Notes under the pieces: model-generated
Databases searched by the model: none
What the model saw: the letters and a program-made list of their open reading frames with translations, nothing else
Told to the model about the DNA's origin: nothing
Program-made: the position numbers and the translations under genes
Shown: one piece after another, positions 27,337-35,232 of the stretch
How positions within the stretch are numbered: the stretch's first letter is position 1
How the letters are laid out: each line of letters begins with the position of its first letter
Source: Roseomonas mucosa ATCC BAA-692
GTDB lineage: Bacteria > Pseudomonadota > Alphaproteobacteria > Acetobacterales > Acetobacteraceae
DNA length: 64,000 nt
Assembly (NCBI RefSeq): GCF_000622225.1
Contig: NZ_JHWD01000004.1
Coordinates: forward strand, 1-64,000
Reading direction: 5' to 3'

Positions 27337-27432
27337 GCCCCATGGCCCGCTGAGCCCGTGGTCCGCTGAGCCAAGGGAGGTGACACCCCGCCGCTCCGGG
27401 CCGAGGATCGTGCCACAAGGAGGTGCCGCGCC

Positions 27433-28368
27433 ATGACCGACGCCCGATGGATGCCCGGCTTCCGCATCGAGGATGTGGAGATCCCGCCCGGAACGCCGCA
27501 TGTGCCGCCCGGGCTACGCATCCGCACTGCCACGCGCGGCACGGGCTTTCCGGTGCTGCTGCTGCATGGCCATCCGCAAACGCTGGTGACGTGGCGCCAT
27601 GTCGGCCCCGCACTCGCTGAGGCGGGCTATGCCGTGGTCGCCACCGACCTGCGCGGCTATGGCGATTCCGGCAAGCCGGCGGGGGGCGAGCGGCACGCGA
27701 ACTACAGCAAGCGCGCCATGGCGGCGGACCAGGTGGCTGTGATGCGCGCCCTGGGGCATCGGCGCTTCGCCGTGGTCGGGCATGACCGGGGCGGGCGGGT
27801 CGCGCACCGCATGGCGCTGGACCATGCCGAGGCGGTGGAGCGCATCGCCGTCCTCGACATCGCGCCCACCGCCACGATGTACGCCCGCACGGACAAGGCA
27901 TTCGCCACCCGCTATTTCTGGTGGTTCTTCCTGATCCAGCCTTACCCGTTGCCGGAGCGCATGATCGGTGCCGATCCGGAGTTCTTCCTGCGCAGGCATA
28001 TCGAGGGGCAGGTGAAGATCCCCGGCGCCACGCCGGAGGCGGTGATCCAGGAATACCTCCGCCCCTACCGCGACCCGGCCACCATCCACGCCATCTGCGA
28101 GGACTACCGCGCCGCGGCCGGCATCGACCTGGAGCACGATGCCGCCGATGCCGGGAGCCGCATCCGGGCGCCGCTGCTGGCGCTCTGGGGCGGACGCGGC
28201 ACGGTCGGCGCGCTCTATGAGGTGCTGGAGACCTGGCGCGAGAAGGCGCTCGACGTGCGGGGACGGCCGCTGGACTGCGGCCATACGCCGCAGGAGGAAT
28301 GCCCGGATGATACGCTGCGGGAGCTCCTGGCCTTTCTGCCGTCCCCGTCCATCGCGGCTGACCGTTAG
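27433..28368 (+). CDS. Alpha/beta hydrolase of the haloacetate dehalogenase group
   Basis: A 311-residue alpha/beta hydrolase. The nucleophile elbow VVGHDRGGRVAHRMALD has Asp (D118) instead of Ser, with Arg119 and Arg122, as in fluoroacetate/haloacetate dehalogenases. The oxyanion strand is LLLHGHPQTLVTW and the catalytic His lies in LDCGHTPQEE. The halide pocket, His-Trp in known fluoroacetate dehalogenases (WHWYF-type), reads F162-W163-W164-F, so the His is Trp here. A relaxed or different substrate, such as an epoxide or larger haloacid, is possible. An AGGAGG-type site precedes the start. It is not linked to other catabolic genes. Confidence 0.87.
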   Translation: MTDARWMPGFRIEDVEIPPGTPHVPPGLRIRTATRGTGFPVLLLHGHPQTLVTWRHVGPALAEAGYAVVATDLRGYGDSGKPAGGERHANYSKRAMAADQVAVMRALGHRRFAVVGHDRGGRVAHRMALDHAEAVERIAVLDIAPTATMYARTDKAFATRYFWWFFLIQPYPLPERMIGADPEFFLRRHIEGQVKIPGATPEAVIQEYLRPYRDPATIHAICEDYRAAAGIDLEHDAADAGSRIRAPLLALWGGRGTVGALYEVLETWREKALDVRGRPLDCGHTPQEECPDDTLRELLAFLPSPSIAADR

Positions 28369-28492
28369 CGCTCAACTCCCCGCTCCTGGGCGAACCGCCA
28401 TGGCAACGGGGCGACGCGGCGGGGCGTTGTTTGCGGGAGAGCGGCCGTCGCCTGCGCGCCAGCCGCTGCATCGTCGCAAAGGGAGGATCGCC

Positions 28493-28705
28493 ATGTCCCC
28501 GATCGCATCGAGCCCCGGCCCGCAGCCCGGCGGCAACCCCATCCCCGAACCCGGCCTGCCGCCCGGCACGCCCATTCCTCCCCTGCCGCCCGAGGAGCCC
28601 GCGCCGCCCATGCCGCCGGAGCCCGACGGGCCGAATCCCGGCCCTGGCCCGGATATCACCCCGCCGCCGGGTCCATCGCCTCAGGTCCCGCCTGTTACCA
28701 TGTAG
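28493..28705 (+). CDS. Small proline/glycine-rich protein
   Basis: A 70-residue low-complexity protein, about half Pro and Gly, for example NPIPEPGLPPGTPIPPLPP and PGPDITPPPGPSPQVPP. There is no signal peptide or membrane helix. A strong GGGAGG site lies about 7 nt upstream of the ATG, which supports translation. It is probably disordered and acidic. It sits between the dehalogenase-like gene and a phosphoribosyltransferase gene with 45 bp to the latter. Function unknown. Confidence 0.6.
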   Translation: MSPIASSPGPQPGGNPIPEPGLPPGTPIPPLPPEEPAPPMPPEPDGPNPGPGPDITPPPGPSPQVPPVTM

Positions 28706-28750
28706 CCACCAGCGGCCATCGCGGCGCGTGGCGCCGCTGGAGACCTCTCC

Positions 28751-29404
28751 ATGGCTTTCCGCGACCGGCGGGATGCCGGACGGCAATTGGCGGTCCGGCT
28801 GCATGCGCTGGACTTGCCACAACCACTCGTGCTTGCCCTGCCGCGCGGCGGGGTACCGGTGGGCTATGAAGTGGCGCAGGCATTGGGCGCACCGCTGGAC
28901 CAGCTCATGGTCCGGAAGCTCCCGGCGCCGGGATTTCCGGAGTTGGCACTGGGCGCCGTTACCGACGGCAATCCGCCAGGGCGTGTGATCAACGAGGATG
29001 TCCGGCACGAACTCGGCGTGTCCGACGCGGAGATCGGCCGCATCCTCGCTGGGCAGCTCACCGAAATCGCCCGCCGGCGCGCCATCTACGCACCAGGCCA
29101 CTCCCTGCCCATCATCCGCGACCGCAGCGTCATCCTGGTGGATGACGGCATCGCCACCGGGGCTACGATGCGGGTGGCCCTGCAATCGCTGCAGGCTTCG
29201 GGAGCCCGGCGCCGCATCATAGCGGTGCCTGTTGCCGCGCCCGAGGCGGTCACCGCGCTGGAACCCCTTTGCGACGAGGCCGTGGTCCTGATGCAGCCGC
29301 ATGTGCTGGGGGCGGTCGGCCGCTTCTACGAGGATTTCACACAGACGGAGGATGCGGAGGTCATCGACCTGCTGCGCCGCACGCACCGGGAGGCGGAGCC
29401 ATGA
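28751..29404 (+). CDS. Phosphoribosyltransferase family protein
   Basis: A 217-residue stand-alone type I phosphoribosyltransferase-fold protein. The PRPP loop is VILVDDGIATGATMRVALQSL (acidic pair then GIATGATM). The N-terminus FRDRRDAGRQLAVRL, LALPRGGVPVGYEVA and LMVRKLPAPGFPELALGAV matches a widespread family often found near stress or phosphatase genes. The base substrate is unknown. It is followed by a terminator and, on the opposite strand, DUF2382 stress proteins. Confidence 0.92.
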   Translation: MAFRDRRDAGRQLAVRLHALDLPQPLVLALPRGGVPVGYEVAQALGAPLDQLMVRKLPAPGFPELALGAVTDGNPPGRVINEDVRHELGVSDAEIGRILAGQLTEIARRRAIYAPGHSLPIIRDRSVILVDDGIATGATMRVALQSLQASGARRRIIAVPVAAPEAVTALEPLCDEAVVLMQPHVLGAVGRFYEDFTQTEDAEVIDLLRRTHREAEP

Positions 29405-29476
29405 CGGAGCAGGTGAGGAAACCGGTTTCGCAGGAAAACCATCAGTCACCGGAGGCAGGAACCAAGGACGCGCGAC

Positions 29477-29503
29477 AAGGGGCAGATCCCTGATCTGCCC
29501 CTT
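29477..29503 (+). terminator. Terminator downstream of the phosphoribosyltransferase gene
   Basis: A perfect 12-bp stem (AAGGGGCAGATC / GATCTGCCCCTT, 3-nt loop) lies about 73 bp after the stop, between convergent genes. It is followed by CCGTTC rather than a long T-run. Confidence 0.7.
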
Positions 29504-29586
29504 CCGTTCAATCCGGGCCGGAGCCTATGCCTCGGCCCCTCTTCAGGCTTCGTCCACCGGCCGGCAGTCGGCCGGGAACACCGGCG

Positions 29587-30936
29587 CTAGATGGGGTTGC
29601 GCGGCGGCGTGGTGGGGGTGGTGGAAGCCGGTGTCCTGCTGTCGTCCACGTCCACCTCCGTGTGGCGGACCGTATCCTTCACCGTCTCCGTGTGCTCCGT
29701 CGCGCTCTTGCGGATGACCACCTCTTCCTTCACCCGCGCCTCCTTGGCGACGACGGCTTCCTCGCCATGCTCGGTTGCCTCGATCGTGCGCTCCTCGAAC
29801 ATGCGGTCGGCATCGGAAACCGGCCGGTCCACCGGGCGGCGCTGCACGTCGACGTGTTCCTCGCGCAAGGTCACATCCTCGCTGACCGGCGTCTCGACGA
29901 CATAGGAACGGACGCGGACACGCCCATGCTCCGTGTCACGCTTGCCGATGCGGATCTGCTCCTCGACGATCGGAATGACTTCCTCGCCATTGTCCCGAGC
30001 GGTCCCCACCGCGCTGGCAGTGTCCGCCGAAGGCATGGCGGCCGGCATCGTGCCCATGGTCCCCGGAGCGGTGGGGGACTGCGGGAGCGAGGTCGTGGTG
30101 TCGCCCGTCGTCAGGCCATGGGTGGTGTCGCTCCAGCCCTGGTTGCGCCACTCCGCCTCCCGGGCGTCCAGGTCGACGGCGCCATGGCTCTCGAAGACAT
30201 CGGAGGCATGATCCAGAAGCTGTTCCGGCACTTCCGCCGAGACGACCACGCCGCCCCGCCGCAGGCCCTCGGTATAGGTCGCCCGCTCCTCGTCGGGGAC
30301 GAAGAGGTCCTTCAGGGATGCCCAGAAACCCTTGTCGTCCGTCGGGCGGTAGTCTGACGCGGTGTCCGCGTCGACCGCGTAGACCCTGACATGGCTGCGG
30401 TCGATGCCATCATGCTGGAGCAGATGTTCGACGACCGCGTCGGCTTCCTGGCGGGTGTCGAACAGGCCGGTAAGGATGCGTGTCATGCTGGGTTTTCCTT
30501 CGTCTGCTGGTGTCGGTGTTGGGTCCTGCAAAGCGCTCCGGGCGTGGTCGGCTTCACCGGCCTCCACCCGTTCGATCGTCGCCGACTGGCTGCGGCGCGT
30601 CAGAGGGTATTCCAGGGCTTCCGTCGTACTCACATAGCGGAGCCGGACCTCCTCCTTGAGGACCAGCCGTTTCTCGACCACAAGGATTTCCTCGACGACA
30701 GGAATGACGAGGACATCGCCCTCCACCCTGCTTTCGAGCATGTGGTCCACTTCCCGCCCAATCGGGACCCGCTCCACCTCCACGCGGCGGCCGCGCAAGG
30801 TTTCCCGGACCACGTCTTGCAACGTTTCCGTCTTCAGCGACACGCGTACACGCGCTGTCTCAACGTCCTGCTTGGTGACAATGAGAGTTTCTTCAGCGAC
30901 GGGTACAGCCACTGTCTCCGGTTCCTTGCCGGACAT
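29587..30936 (-). CDS. Fused DUF2382 (YsnF/AvaK) - general stress YflT-like - DUF2382 protein
   Basis: A 449-residue hydrophilic protein in three parts. Residues about 10-120 form one DUF2382 domain (PVAEETLIVTKQDVETARVRV; PVVEEILVVEKRL). Residues from 151 (MTRILTGLFDTRQEADAVVEHL) form a YflT-like stress domain. Residues about 300-420 form a second DUF2382 domain (PIVEEQIRIGKRDTEHGRVRV; KEARVKEEVVIRK). Normally the first unit and the last two would be separate proteins. At 30486 there is an ATG with AAGGA 9 nt upstream, so the distal ~299-residue protein may also be made separately. Related genes respond to desiccation, salt or oxidative stress. Confidence 0.85.
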   Translation of the reverse strand: MSGKEPETVAVPVAEETLIVTKQDVETARVRVSLKTETLQDVVRETLRGRRVEVERVPIGREVDHMLESRVEGDVLVIPVVEEILVVEKRLVLKEEVRLRYVSTTEALEYPLTRRSQSATIERVEAGEADHARSALQDPTPTPADEGKPSMTRILTGLFDTRQEADAVVEHLLQHDGIDRSHVRVYAVDADTASDYRPTDDKGFWASLKDLFVPDEERATYTEGLRRGGVVVSAEVPEQLLDHASDVFESHGAVDLDAREAEWRNQGWSDTTHGLTTGDTTTSLPQSPTAPGTMGTMPAAMPSADTASAVGTARDNGEEVIPIVEEQIRIGKRDTEHGRVRVRSYVVETPVSEDVTLREEHVDVQRRPVDRPVSDADRMFEERTIEATEHGEEAVVAKEARVKEEVVIRKSATEHTETVKDTVRHTEVDVDDSRTPASTTPTTPPRNPI

Positions 30937-31222
30937 CGTGGTCTCCCTCGGGACTGCTGCCCTAACGCCTGCCCGGAGACGGAAGTTTAGGCGGAGCTTT
31001 CTGCTTGGAATGACGCTGCCGTGATGCAGCCCGTTACTTTGGCCGGTTTTCCCGTTCCGGTTGAGGACCGACGGGTTCTTGATCCGGCATCGTCATGCTT
31101 TGCCGCGATATGTCACGATGCTTCGCGCCGGCAGGCAGCCCTGCGACGAGCAACCGTGCAGGCCGCATCCACGCCGCGGGCTATGCTGGTTTCCCCGGGG
31201 CAGGCCGCCCCCGAAGGCGCCG

Positions 31223-32794
31223 CTAGAAGGCCACGTATCCTGCGACGCTGCTCAGCAGCGCGAACAGCAGGCCCCCGACCAGGAAGCCGACCACCGTGCC
31301 GTTGATCCGCACGAACTGCAGGTCGCGCCCGACCCGCAGCTCGATCCGGTCCGTGACGGTCCGCGCGTCCCAGCCACTGACCACCTCGGCCACGAAGCCG
31401 GACAGGCGCTGCCGGGCGGAGGGCAGCAACGCCAGCAGCATCCGCTCCACAGCCGCGTTCACCCGGGCGCGGGCGCCGGGGTCCTCTGCCAGCACCTGGC
31501 CCGCATTGTCCAGCGCGGCCCGTGCCAGGGCCGCCAGCCGCCCGTCCGGATTGGCGGCGTCCATCTCCGCCGCCCAGCGCACCCGGTGCCAGGCATCGTC
31601 CAGCCAGCCCGCCACCACGCCATGGCGCAGGGCCGAGCGCAGCGCCTCCCCGATCTGGGCGGCGCGCTGCGGGTCGTGCTCCAGGCGGTCCAGCTCGCGC
31701 ATCACCCATTCGTCGAAGGCGGCGCGCAGCCCGCTTTCCGCATTCTCGGAATTCAGCGCCTCGTCCAGCGCGCCGTTCACCGCCGTGACCACGCGCTTGG
31801 CGAGATAGGCCCCGGCGACCCAGCCGACCACGGAGCCGCCCTGGTCGCGGACGCGCTTCTCCACTTCCTCGCGCAGGGACTGCTCCTTGTTCCGCAGCAC
31901 CTCGCGGATCTCGCCCAGCGCCAGGGCGAAGACGTCGCGGTGCTTGCCGCCCTCGACCAGCGTGCGCAGTGCATGCGCCAGCAGCTTCGTGGCGGCAGGG
32001 CCATCGGCGAGGCGCGGCAGGATTCGCAGCACCAGCTTCTGCGCCCTGCCCTCCTGAACATTGGCGAGCAGGCGCGGCACCGAGGCGGCGATGGCCCGCG
32101 CGGCCGGCCGCGTCGTCGCCTCGTCGGCCAGGACGTTGCGGATCACCCCGGCGAGGTCGAGCCGGGCGATGACCTTTGCCACCTCGCGCTCCGTGAAGAC
32201 ATGCTCCGCCACGAAGCGGCCCAGCGCAGCGCCGAGGCGCTCCTTCTGGCGCGGGATGATGGCGGTGTGCGGAATCGGCAGCCCCAGCGGATGGCGGAAC
32301 AGCGCCGTGACCGCGAACCAGTCGGCGATGCCGCCCACCAGCCCGGCCTTGGCGCTGGCCTGCAGCAGGTCGGTCCACCAGCCGGGCGGCAGGGCATAGG
32401 CCCCCACCGTCAGCGCCGCCATGACGAGCAGCAGCCCACCCGCCAGGGCCTTGTGGCGCCGCAGCCGGCGGCGCAGTTCGTCTTCGCCTGCCACCATGGG
32501 GGCGGCCGGAGGGGCGGCCGGAGGGGCGAACAAGGGTTCCGGCGGCGGGACGGTGCCCTCTCCGGCGGGGGAAGGCGATGCGGCGGCCCCGTTGCCCAGC
32601 GGGCGGGAGGTTCCGGCGGCTCCGCTTGGCTTTCCGATTGGCGAAGAGGCCGGGCCTTCCCGGCCGGCCGCGTCAGGGTCCGTCGCCACATCGTCTGTTG
32701 CCGCAGCGTCCTGTGGCAGAGGCGAGGAAGGGGTTTCCGGCGGCCTGCCCTGGCCGGCACGCGGCGCGGAGGGGGAAGCGGGGCTGTCCTGCAT
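31223..32794 (-). CDS. DUF445 (YjiN-like) membrane-anchored protein
   Basis: A 523-residue protein. The first ~90 residues are Pro/Ala/Gly-rich and probably disordered. A membrane helix follows at LAGGLLLVMAALTVGAYALP, then the DUF445 hallmark GLVGGIADWFAVTALFRHPLGLPIPHTAIIP. A long helical region (rich in Ala, Arg and Glu) ends in a C-terminal anchor, FVRINGTVVGFLVGGLLFALL, with the conserved R-x-N-G motif. The family is common in proteobacteria and has no firm function. It diverges from the zinc transporter operon with the Zur box between. Confidence 0.92.
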   Translation of the reverse strand: MQDSPASPSAPRAGQGRPPETPSSPLPQDAAATDDVATDPDAAGREGPASSPIGKPSGAAGTSRPLGNGAAASPSPAGEGTVPPPEPLFAPPAAPPAAPMVAGEDELRRRLRRHKALAGGLLLVMAALTVGAYALPPGWWTDLLQASAKAGLVGGIADWFAVTALFRHPLGLPIPHTAIIPRQKERLGAALGRFVAEHVFTEREVAKVIARLDLAGVIRNVLADEATTRPAARAIAASVPRLLANVQEGRAQKLVLRILPRLADGPAATKLLAHALRTLVEGGKHRDVFALALGEIREVLRNKEQSLREEVEKRVRDQGGSVVGWVAGAYLAKRVVTAVNGALDEALNSENAESGLRAAFDEWVMRELDRLEHDPQRAAQIGEALRSALRHGVVAGWLDDAWHRVRWAAEMDAANPDGRLAALARAALDNAGQVLAEDPGARARVNAAVERMLLALLPSARQRLSGFVAEVVSGWDARTVTDRIELRVGRDLQFVRINGTVVGFLVGGLLFALLSSVAGYVAF

Positions 32795-32844
32795 AGGGCG
32801 CGGAATTGGCGGGGACGGAAGCGCTTGTCCAGTGCTCTCAGGAT

Positions 32845-32857
32845 GTTATGTAATAAC
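32845..32857. promoter_or_regulatory. Zur-type operator GTTAT-GTA-ATAAC
   Basis: A 13-bp palindrome with arms GTTAT and ATAAC, close to the alphaproteobacterial Zur consensus I recall (GTTATRTTATAAC). It lies 2 bp upstream of the first codon of the zinc transporter operon and 50 bp from the divergent DUF445 start. A TTGTCC hexamer 16 bp upstream of TATGTA suggests the palindrome overlaps the -10 region, as expected for zinc-dependent repression. If so, transcription starts at or near the ATG and the mRNA may be leaderless. Confidence 0.75.
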
Positions 32858-32859
32858 GT

Positions 32860-33021
32860 ATGGTCCGCCTGCCCGATCCGCTCGCCCTGTCCACTGGTGT
32901 CGTTCCGCGCCTGATCCTGGCCATCGGCCTGTCCGGGCTGCTGTGGCTGGGTGTGGCCTGGGCCATGTCCGACGAGCCTGTGCCGAGTGACATCGCCCCC
33001 GTGTCAGGGGGGCAGCCATGA
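32860..33021 (+). CDS. Small single-helix membrane protein at the head of the zinc transporter operon
   Basis: A 53-residue protein with one hydrophobic helix (LILAIGLSGLLWLGVAWAM) followed by an acidic C-terminal tail. The ATG follows the Zur-type palindrome by only 2 bp, with no Shine-Dalgarno, and there is an in-frame stop just upstream. Its stop overlaps the AztA start by 4 bp (ATGA). It may be a small accessory subunit of the transporter or a translational leader. No domain is recognised. Confidence 0.65.
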   Translation: MVRLPDPLALSTGVVPRLILAIGLSGLLWLGVAWAMSDEPVPSDIAPVSGGQP

Positions 33022-33761
33022 GCGCCATGGGCGGCATCCGCCTCCGCGACCTGACGGTGGCGCATGAGCGCCGCCCGGCGGTGCACCATGTGAACGGCCT
33101 CTTTCCGCAGGGCAGCCTGACCGCCGTGGTCGGGCCGAACGGTGCCGGCAAGACGACCCTGCTGCGCGCCATCGCCGGCCTGCACAACCCCAGCGAGGGC
33201 AAGGTGGAGCGCAACTGCGGCCGCATCGCCCTGCTGCCGCAGATGACCTCGCTGGACCGTTCCTTTCCGATCACCTGCCTCGACGTCGCGATGCTGGGGC
33301 ACTGGCCGCGCCTGGGCGCCCTGCGCGGCGCCTCCGCCGCCGACCGCGGCCGGGCTGCCGAGGCCCTGGCGGCGGTCGGGCTGGATGGCTTCGGCCGGCG
33401 CCCGGTGGGCAGCCTTTCCGCCGGGCAGTTCCAGCGCCTGCTCTTTGCCCGGCTGCTGGTCGAGGACGCGCCGGCGATCCTGCTCGACGAGCCTTTCAAC
33501 GCCGTGGATGCCCGCACCGCCGCGGACCTGCTGCGGCTGGTCCGGGACTGGCACGGCCAGGGGCGCACCGTTCTCGCGGTGCTGCACGACATGGAGTTGG
33601 TGCGCCGGGAGTTCCCCGACTGCCTGCTCCTGGCGCGGGAGGCCGTGGCCTGGGGGCCGACCGAAACGGTGCTGACCGCGCAGAACCGCCTGCGCGCCCG
33701 GATGATGGCGGAAGGCTGGGACGAGGATGCCGAGGCCTGCGACCGTCCCGTCGCGGCCTGA
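33018..33761 (+). CDS. aztA: Zinc ABC transporter ATP-binding protein (AztA-like)
   Basis: A 247-residue ABC ATPase. Walker A VVGPNGAGKTTLLRAIAGL (residues 38-56), Q-loop LLPQMTSLDRSFPIT, signature SLSAGQFQRLLFARLL, Walker B AILLDEPFNAVD and H-loop LAVLHDMELV are all present. The sequence resembles AztA of the alphaproteobacterial AztABCD zinc uptake system more than ZnuC, judged from memory. The Zur-type operator upstream supports a zinc role. It is followed 48 bp later by the cognate permease. Confidence 0.9.
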   Translation: MSAMGGIRLRDLTVAHERRPAVHHVNGLFPQGSLTAVVGPNGAGKTTLLRAIAGLHNPSEGKVERNCGRIALLPQMTSLDRSFPITCLDVAMLGHWPRLGALRGASAADRGRAAEALAAVGLDGFGRRPVGSLSAGQFQRLLFARLLVEDAPAILLDEPFNAVDARTAADLLRLVRDWHGQGRTVLAVLHDMELVRREFPDCLLLAREAVAWGPTETVLTAQNRLRARMMAEGWDEDAEACDRPVAA

Positions 33762-33809
33762 GCCCATGTCTCTTTCCGCCACGTCGCCGGCCGGGGCCCC
33801 GTTCCTGGC

Positions 33810-34682
33810 ATGAGCGCCCATGACCTGCTCTTCTCGCCCTTCATCGAATTCGGCTTCCTGCGCCGGGCGCTGATCGGCTGCCTGGCGCTCAGCCTCGCCG
33901 CGCCGCCACTCGGCGTCTTCCTGATGCTGCGTCGGATGAGCCTGTCCGCCGACGTGCTGGCGCACGGCATCCTGCCCGGCGTGGCGGCGGGCTTCTGGGT
34001 CGCCGGCCTTTCCGTCACCGCCATGTCCCTGGGCGGGCTGGTGGCGGGGCTGGGCGTGGCGCTCGGGGCCGGGGCGCTGTCCCGCGCTACAGGCGGGCGC
34101 GAGGATGCGACGCTGGCCGCGCTCTATCTCCTGGCGCTCGCCCTGGGCGTCGCCATGGTGTCCGTGCGCGGCGGGGCGATGGACCTCACCCACCTGCTCT
34201 TCGGCAGCGTTCTGGGCGTGGACGACGACGCGCTCCTGATGATGGCGGGGGTCTCCACCCTCACCCTCCTGGTCCTGGCCCCCGCCTGGCGGCCGCTGGT
34301 TCTGGAATGCTTCGATCCCCAGTTCGCCGCCGCGCAGAGGGCGCATGGCGGGGCCTGGCACATGCTCTTTCTGGCCCTGGTGGTGCTGAACGTGCTGGCG
34401 GCCTTCCAGGCGCTCGGCACGCTGATGGCGGTGGGGCTGATGATGCTGCCCGCCGTCGCCTCCCGCCACTGGTCGCGGCAGATCGGTGGGCTGGCCCGCG
34501 CCTCGGCGTTGCTGGCGACCATCGCCTCCACGGCGGGGCTGCTGCTGTCCTATCACCTCGACGTCCCGACCGGCCCGGCCATCGTGCTGGTGGCGGGCGG
34601 GCTCTGGGCCGTCTCGGTGATCGCAGGGCCGGTGGACGGGCTGCTGGCCCGGCTGCTGCGGCGGCGCCATCTGGCGGGATAG
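33810..34682 (+). CDS. aztB: Zinc ABC transporter permease (AztB-like)
   Basis: A 290-residue ABC-3 family permease with about eight membrane helices. It begins LFSPFIEFGFLRRALIGCLALSL and has PLGVFLMLRRMSLSADVLAHGILPGVA, the coupling-helix-type pattern of metal permeases. LLFGSVLGVDDDALLMM and FQALGTLMAVGLMMLPAVASRHW are also family-typical. It pairs with the ATPase upstream. The periplasmic zinc-binding protein (AztC/ZnuA) and the AztD chaperone expected with this permease are missing from the neighbourhood and must be elsewhere or replaced. Confidence 0.9.
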   Translation: MSAHDLLFSPFIEFGFLRRALIGCLALSLAAPPLGVFLMLRRMSLSADVLAHGILPGVAAGFWVAGLSVTAMSLGGLVAGLGVALGAGALSRATGGREDATLAALYLLALALGVAMVSVRGGAMDLTHLLFGSVLGVDDDALLMMAGVSTLTLLVLAPAWRPLVLECFDPQFAAAQRAHGGAWHMLFLALVVLNVLAAFQALGTLMAVGLMMLPAVASRHWSRQIGGLARASALLATIASTAGLLLSYHLDVPTGPAIVLVAGGLWAVSVIAGPVDGLLARLLRRRHLAG

Positions 34683-34691
34683 CCCCCGGCC

Positions 34692-35210
34692 TCAGCCGCC
34701 GCCCGGGGTATCACCGCCCTTTTCCCGGGACGGAGAGCGGCCGAGGGCGACCAACGAGCGGAATTCCAGTGCCGCGATGGCGGTGGCGATGCAGGCGCCA
34801 AGCGTCACTTCCAGGAACCGCGCGAGGCCGCTGGCCAGAATGCTCATCTCCGGCGGATGGCCGAGCAGGGTGATCGCGGCGGTCCAGAGGCAGACCCGCC
34901 ATGCCGGCCAGACGGAAGCCAGCAGAGAAGCGAGACCGGTCGCCACCCCCAGCACCAGCAGGGGCGGCGCGCCGAGGGGGTAGAGCAGCAGATGCACCGC
35001 CATCGCGATGGCCACGCCCAACGCGGTGCCGATCAGCCGGCCACGGAAGCTGCGCAGCGTATCGGGCAGCCGGTCCTGCGCCACCACCAGCGCCGAGACC
35101 GGCGCCCAGACCGGCTGCGGCAGGGCCAGCGCCAGTGCCGCCCCGTAGGACAGCACCGCGCTGGCCATGGCCCGCGCCGCCCGGAACAGAGGCGGCCAGG
35201 GCAGCATCAC
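34692..35210 (-). CDS. FUSC/aromatic-acid-exporter-like small membrane protein
   Basis: A 172-residue membrane protein with about four to five helices. It contains ALPQPVWAPVSALVVAQDRLPDTLRSFRGRLIGTALGVA, the hallmark of the FUSC/AaeB-type fold, but only the membrane half; the long cytoplasmic part of full-length exporters is absent. The short version is common. It is convergent with aztB, only 9 bp away, and ends a unit upstream of which lies poxB on the same strand. A second ATG one codon later could be the start. Confidence 0.82.
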   Translation of the reverse strand: MMLPWPPLFRAARAMASAVLSYGAALALALPQPVWAPVSALVVAQDRLPDTLRSFRGRLIGTALGVAIAMAVHLLLYPLGAPPLLVLGVATGLASLLASVWPAWRVCLWTAAITLLGHPPEMSILASGLARFLEVTLGACIATAIAALEFRSLVALGRSPSREKGGDTPGGG

Positions 35211-35232
35211 CCCCCGCCCCGGGCTGCGCGGC

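Noticed and set aside
29401-29493. 30-codon frame overlapping the phosphoribosyltransferase stop by ATGA
   Set aside because: It ends inside a terminator stem and encodes a featureless hydrophilic peptide; the ATGA overlap is likely chance.
30937-31060. EcfG (general stress sigma) promoter upstream of the DUF2382 gene
   Set aside because: A TAAAC-N17-CGTT arrangement is present on the minus strand but TAAAC matches the GGAAC element at only three of five positions; too weak to list.
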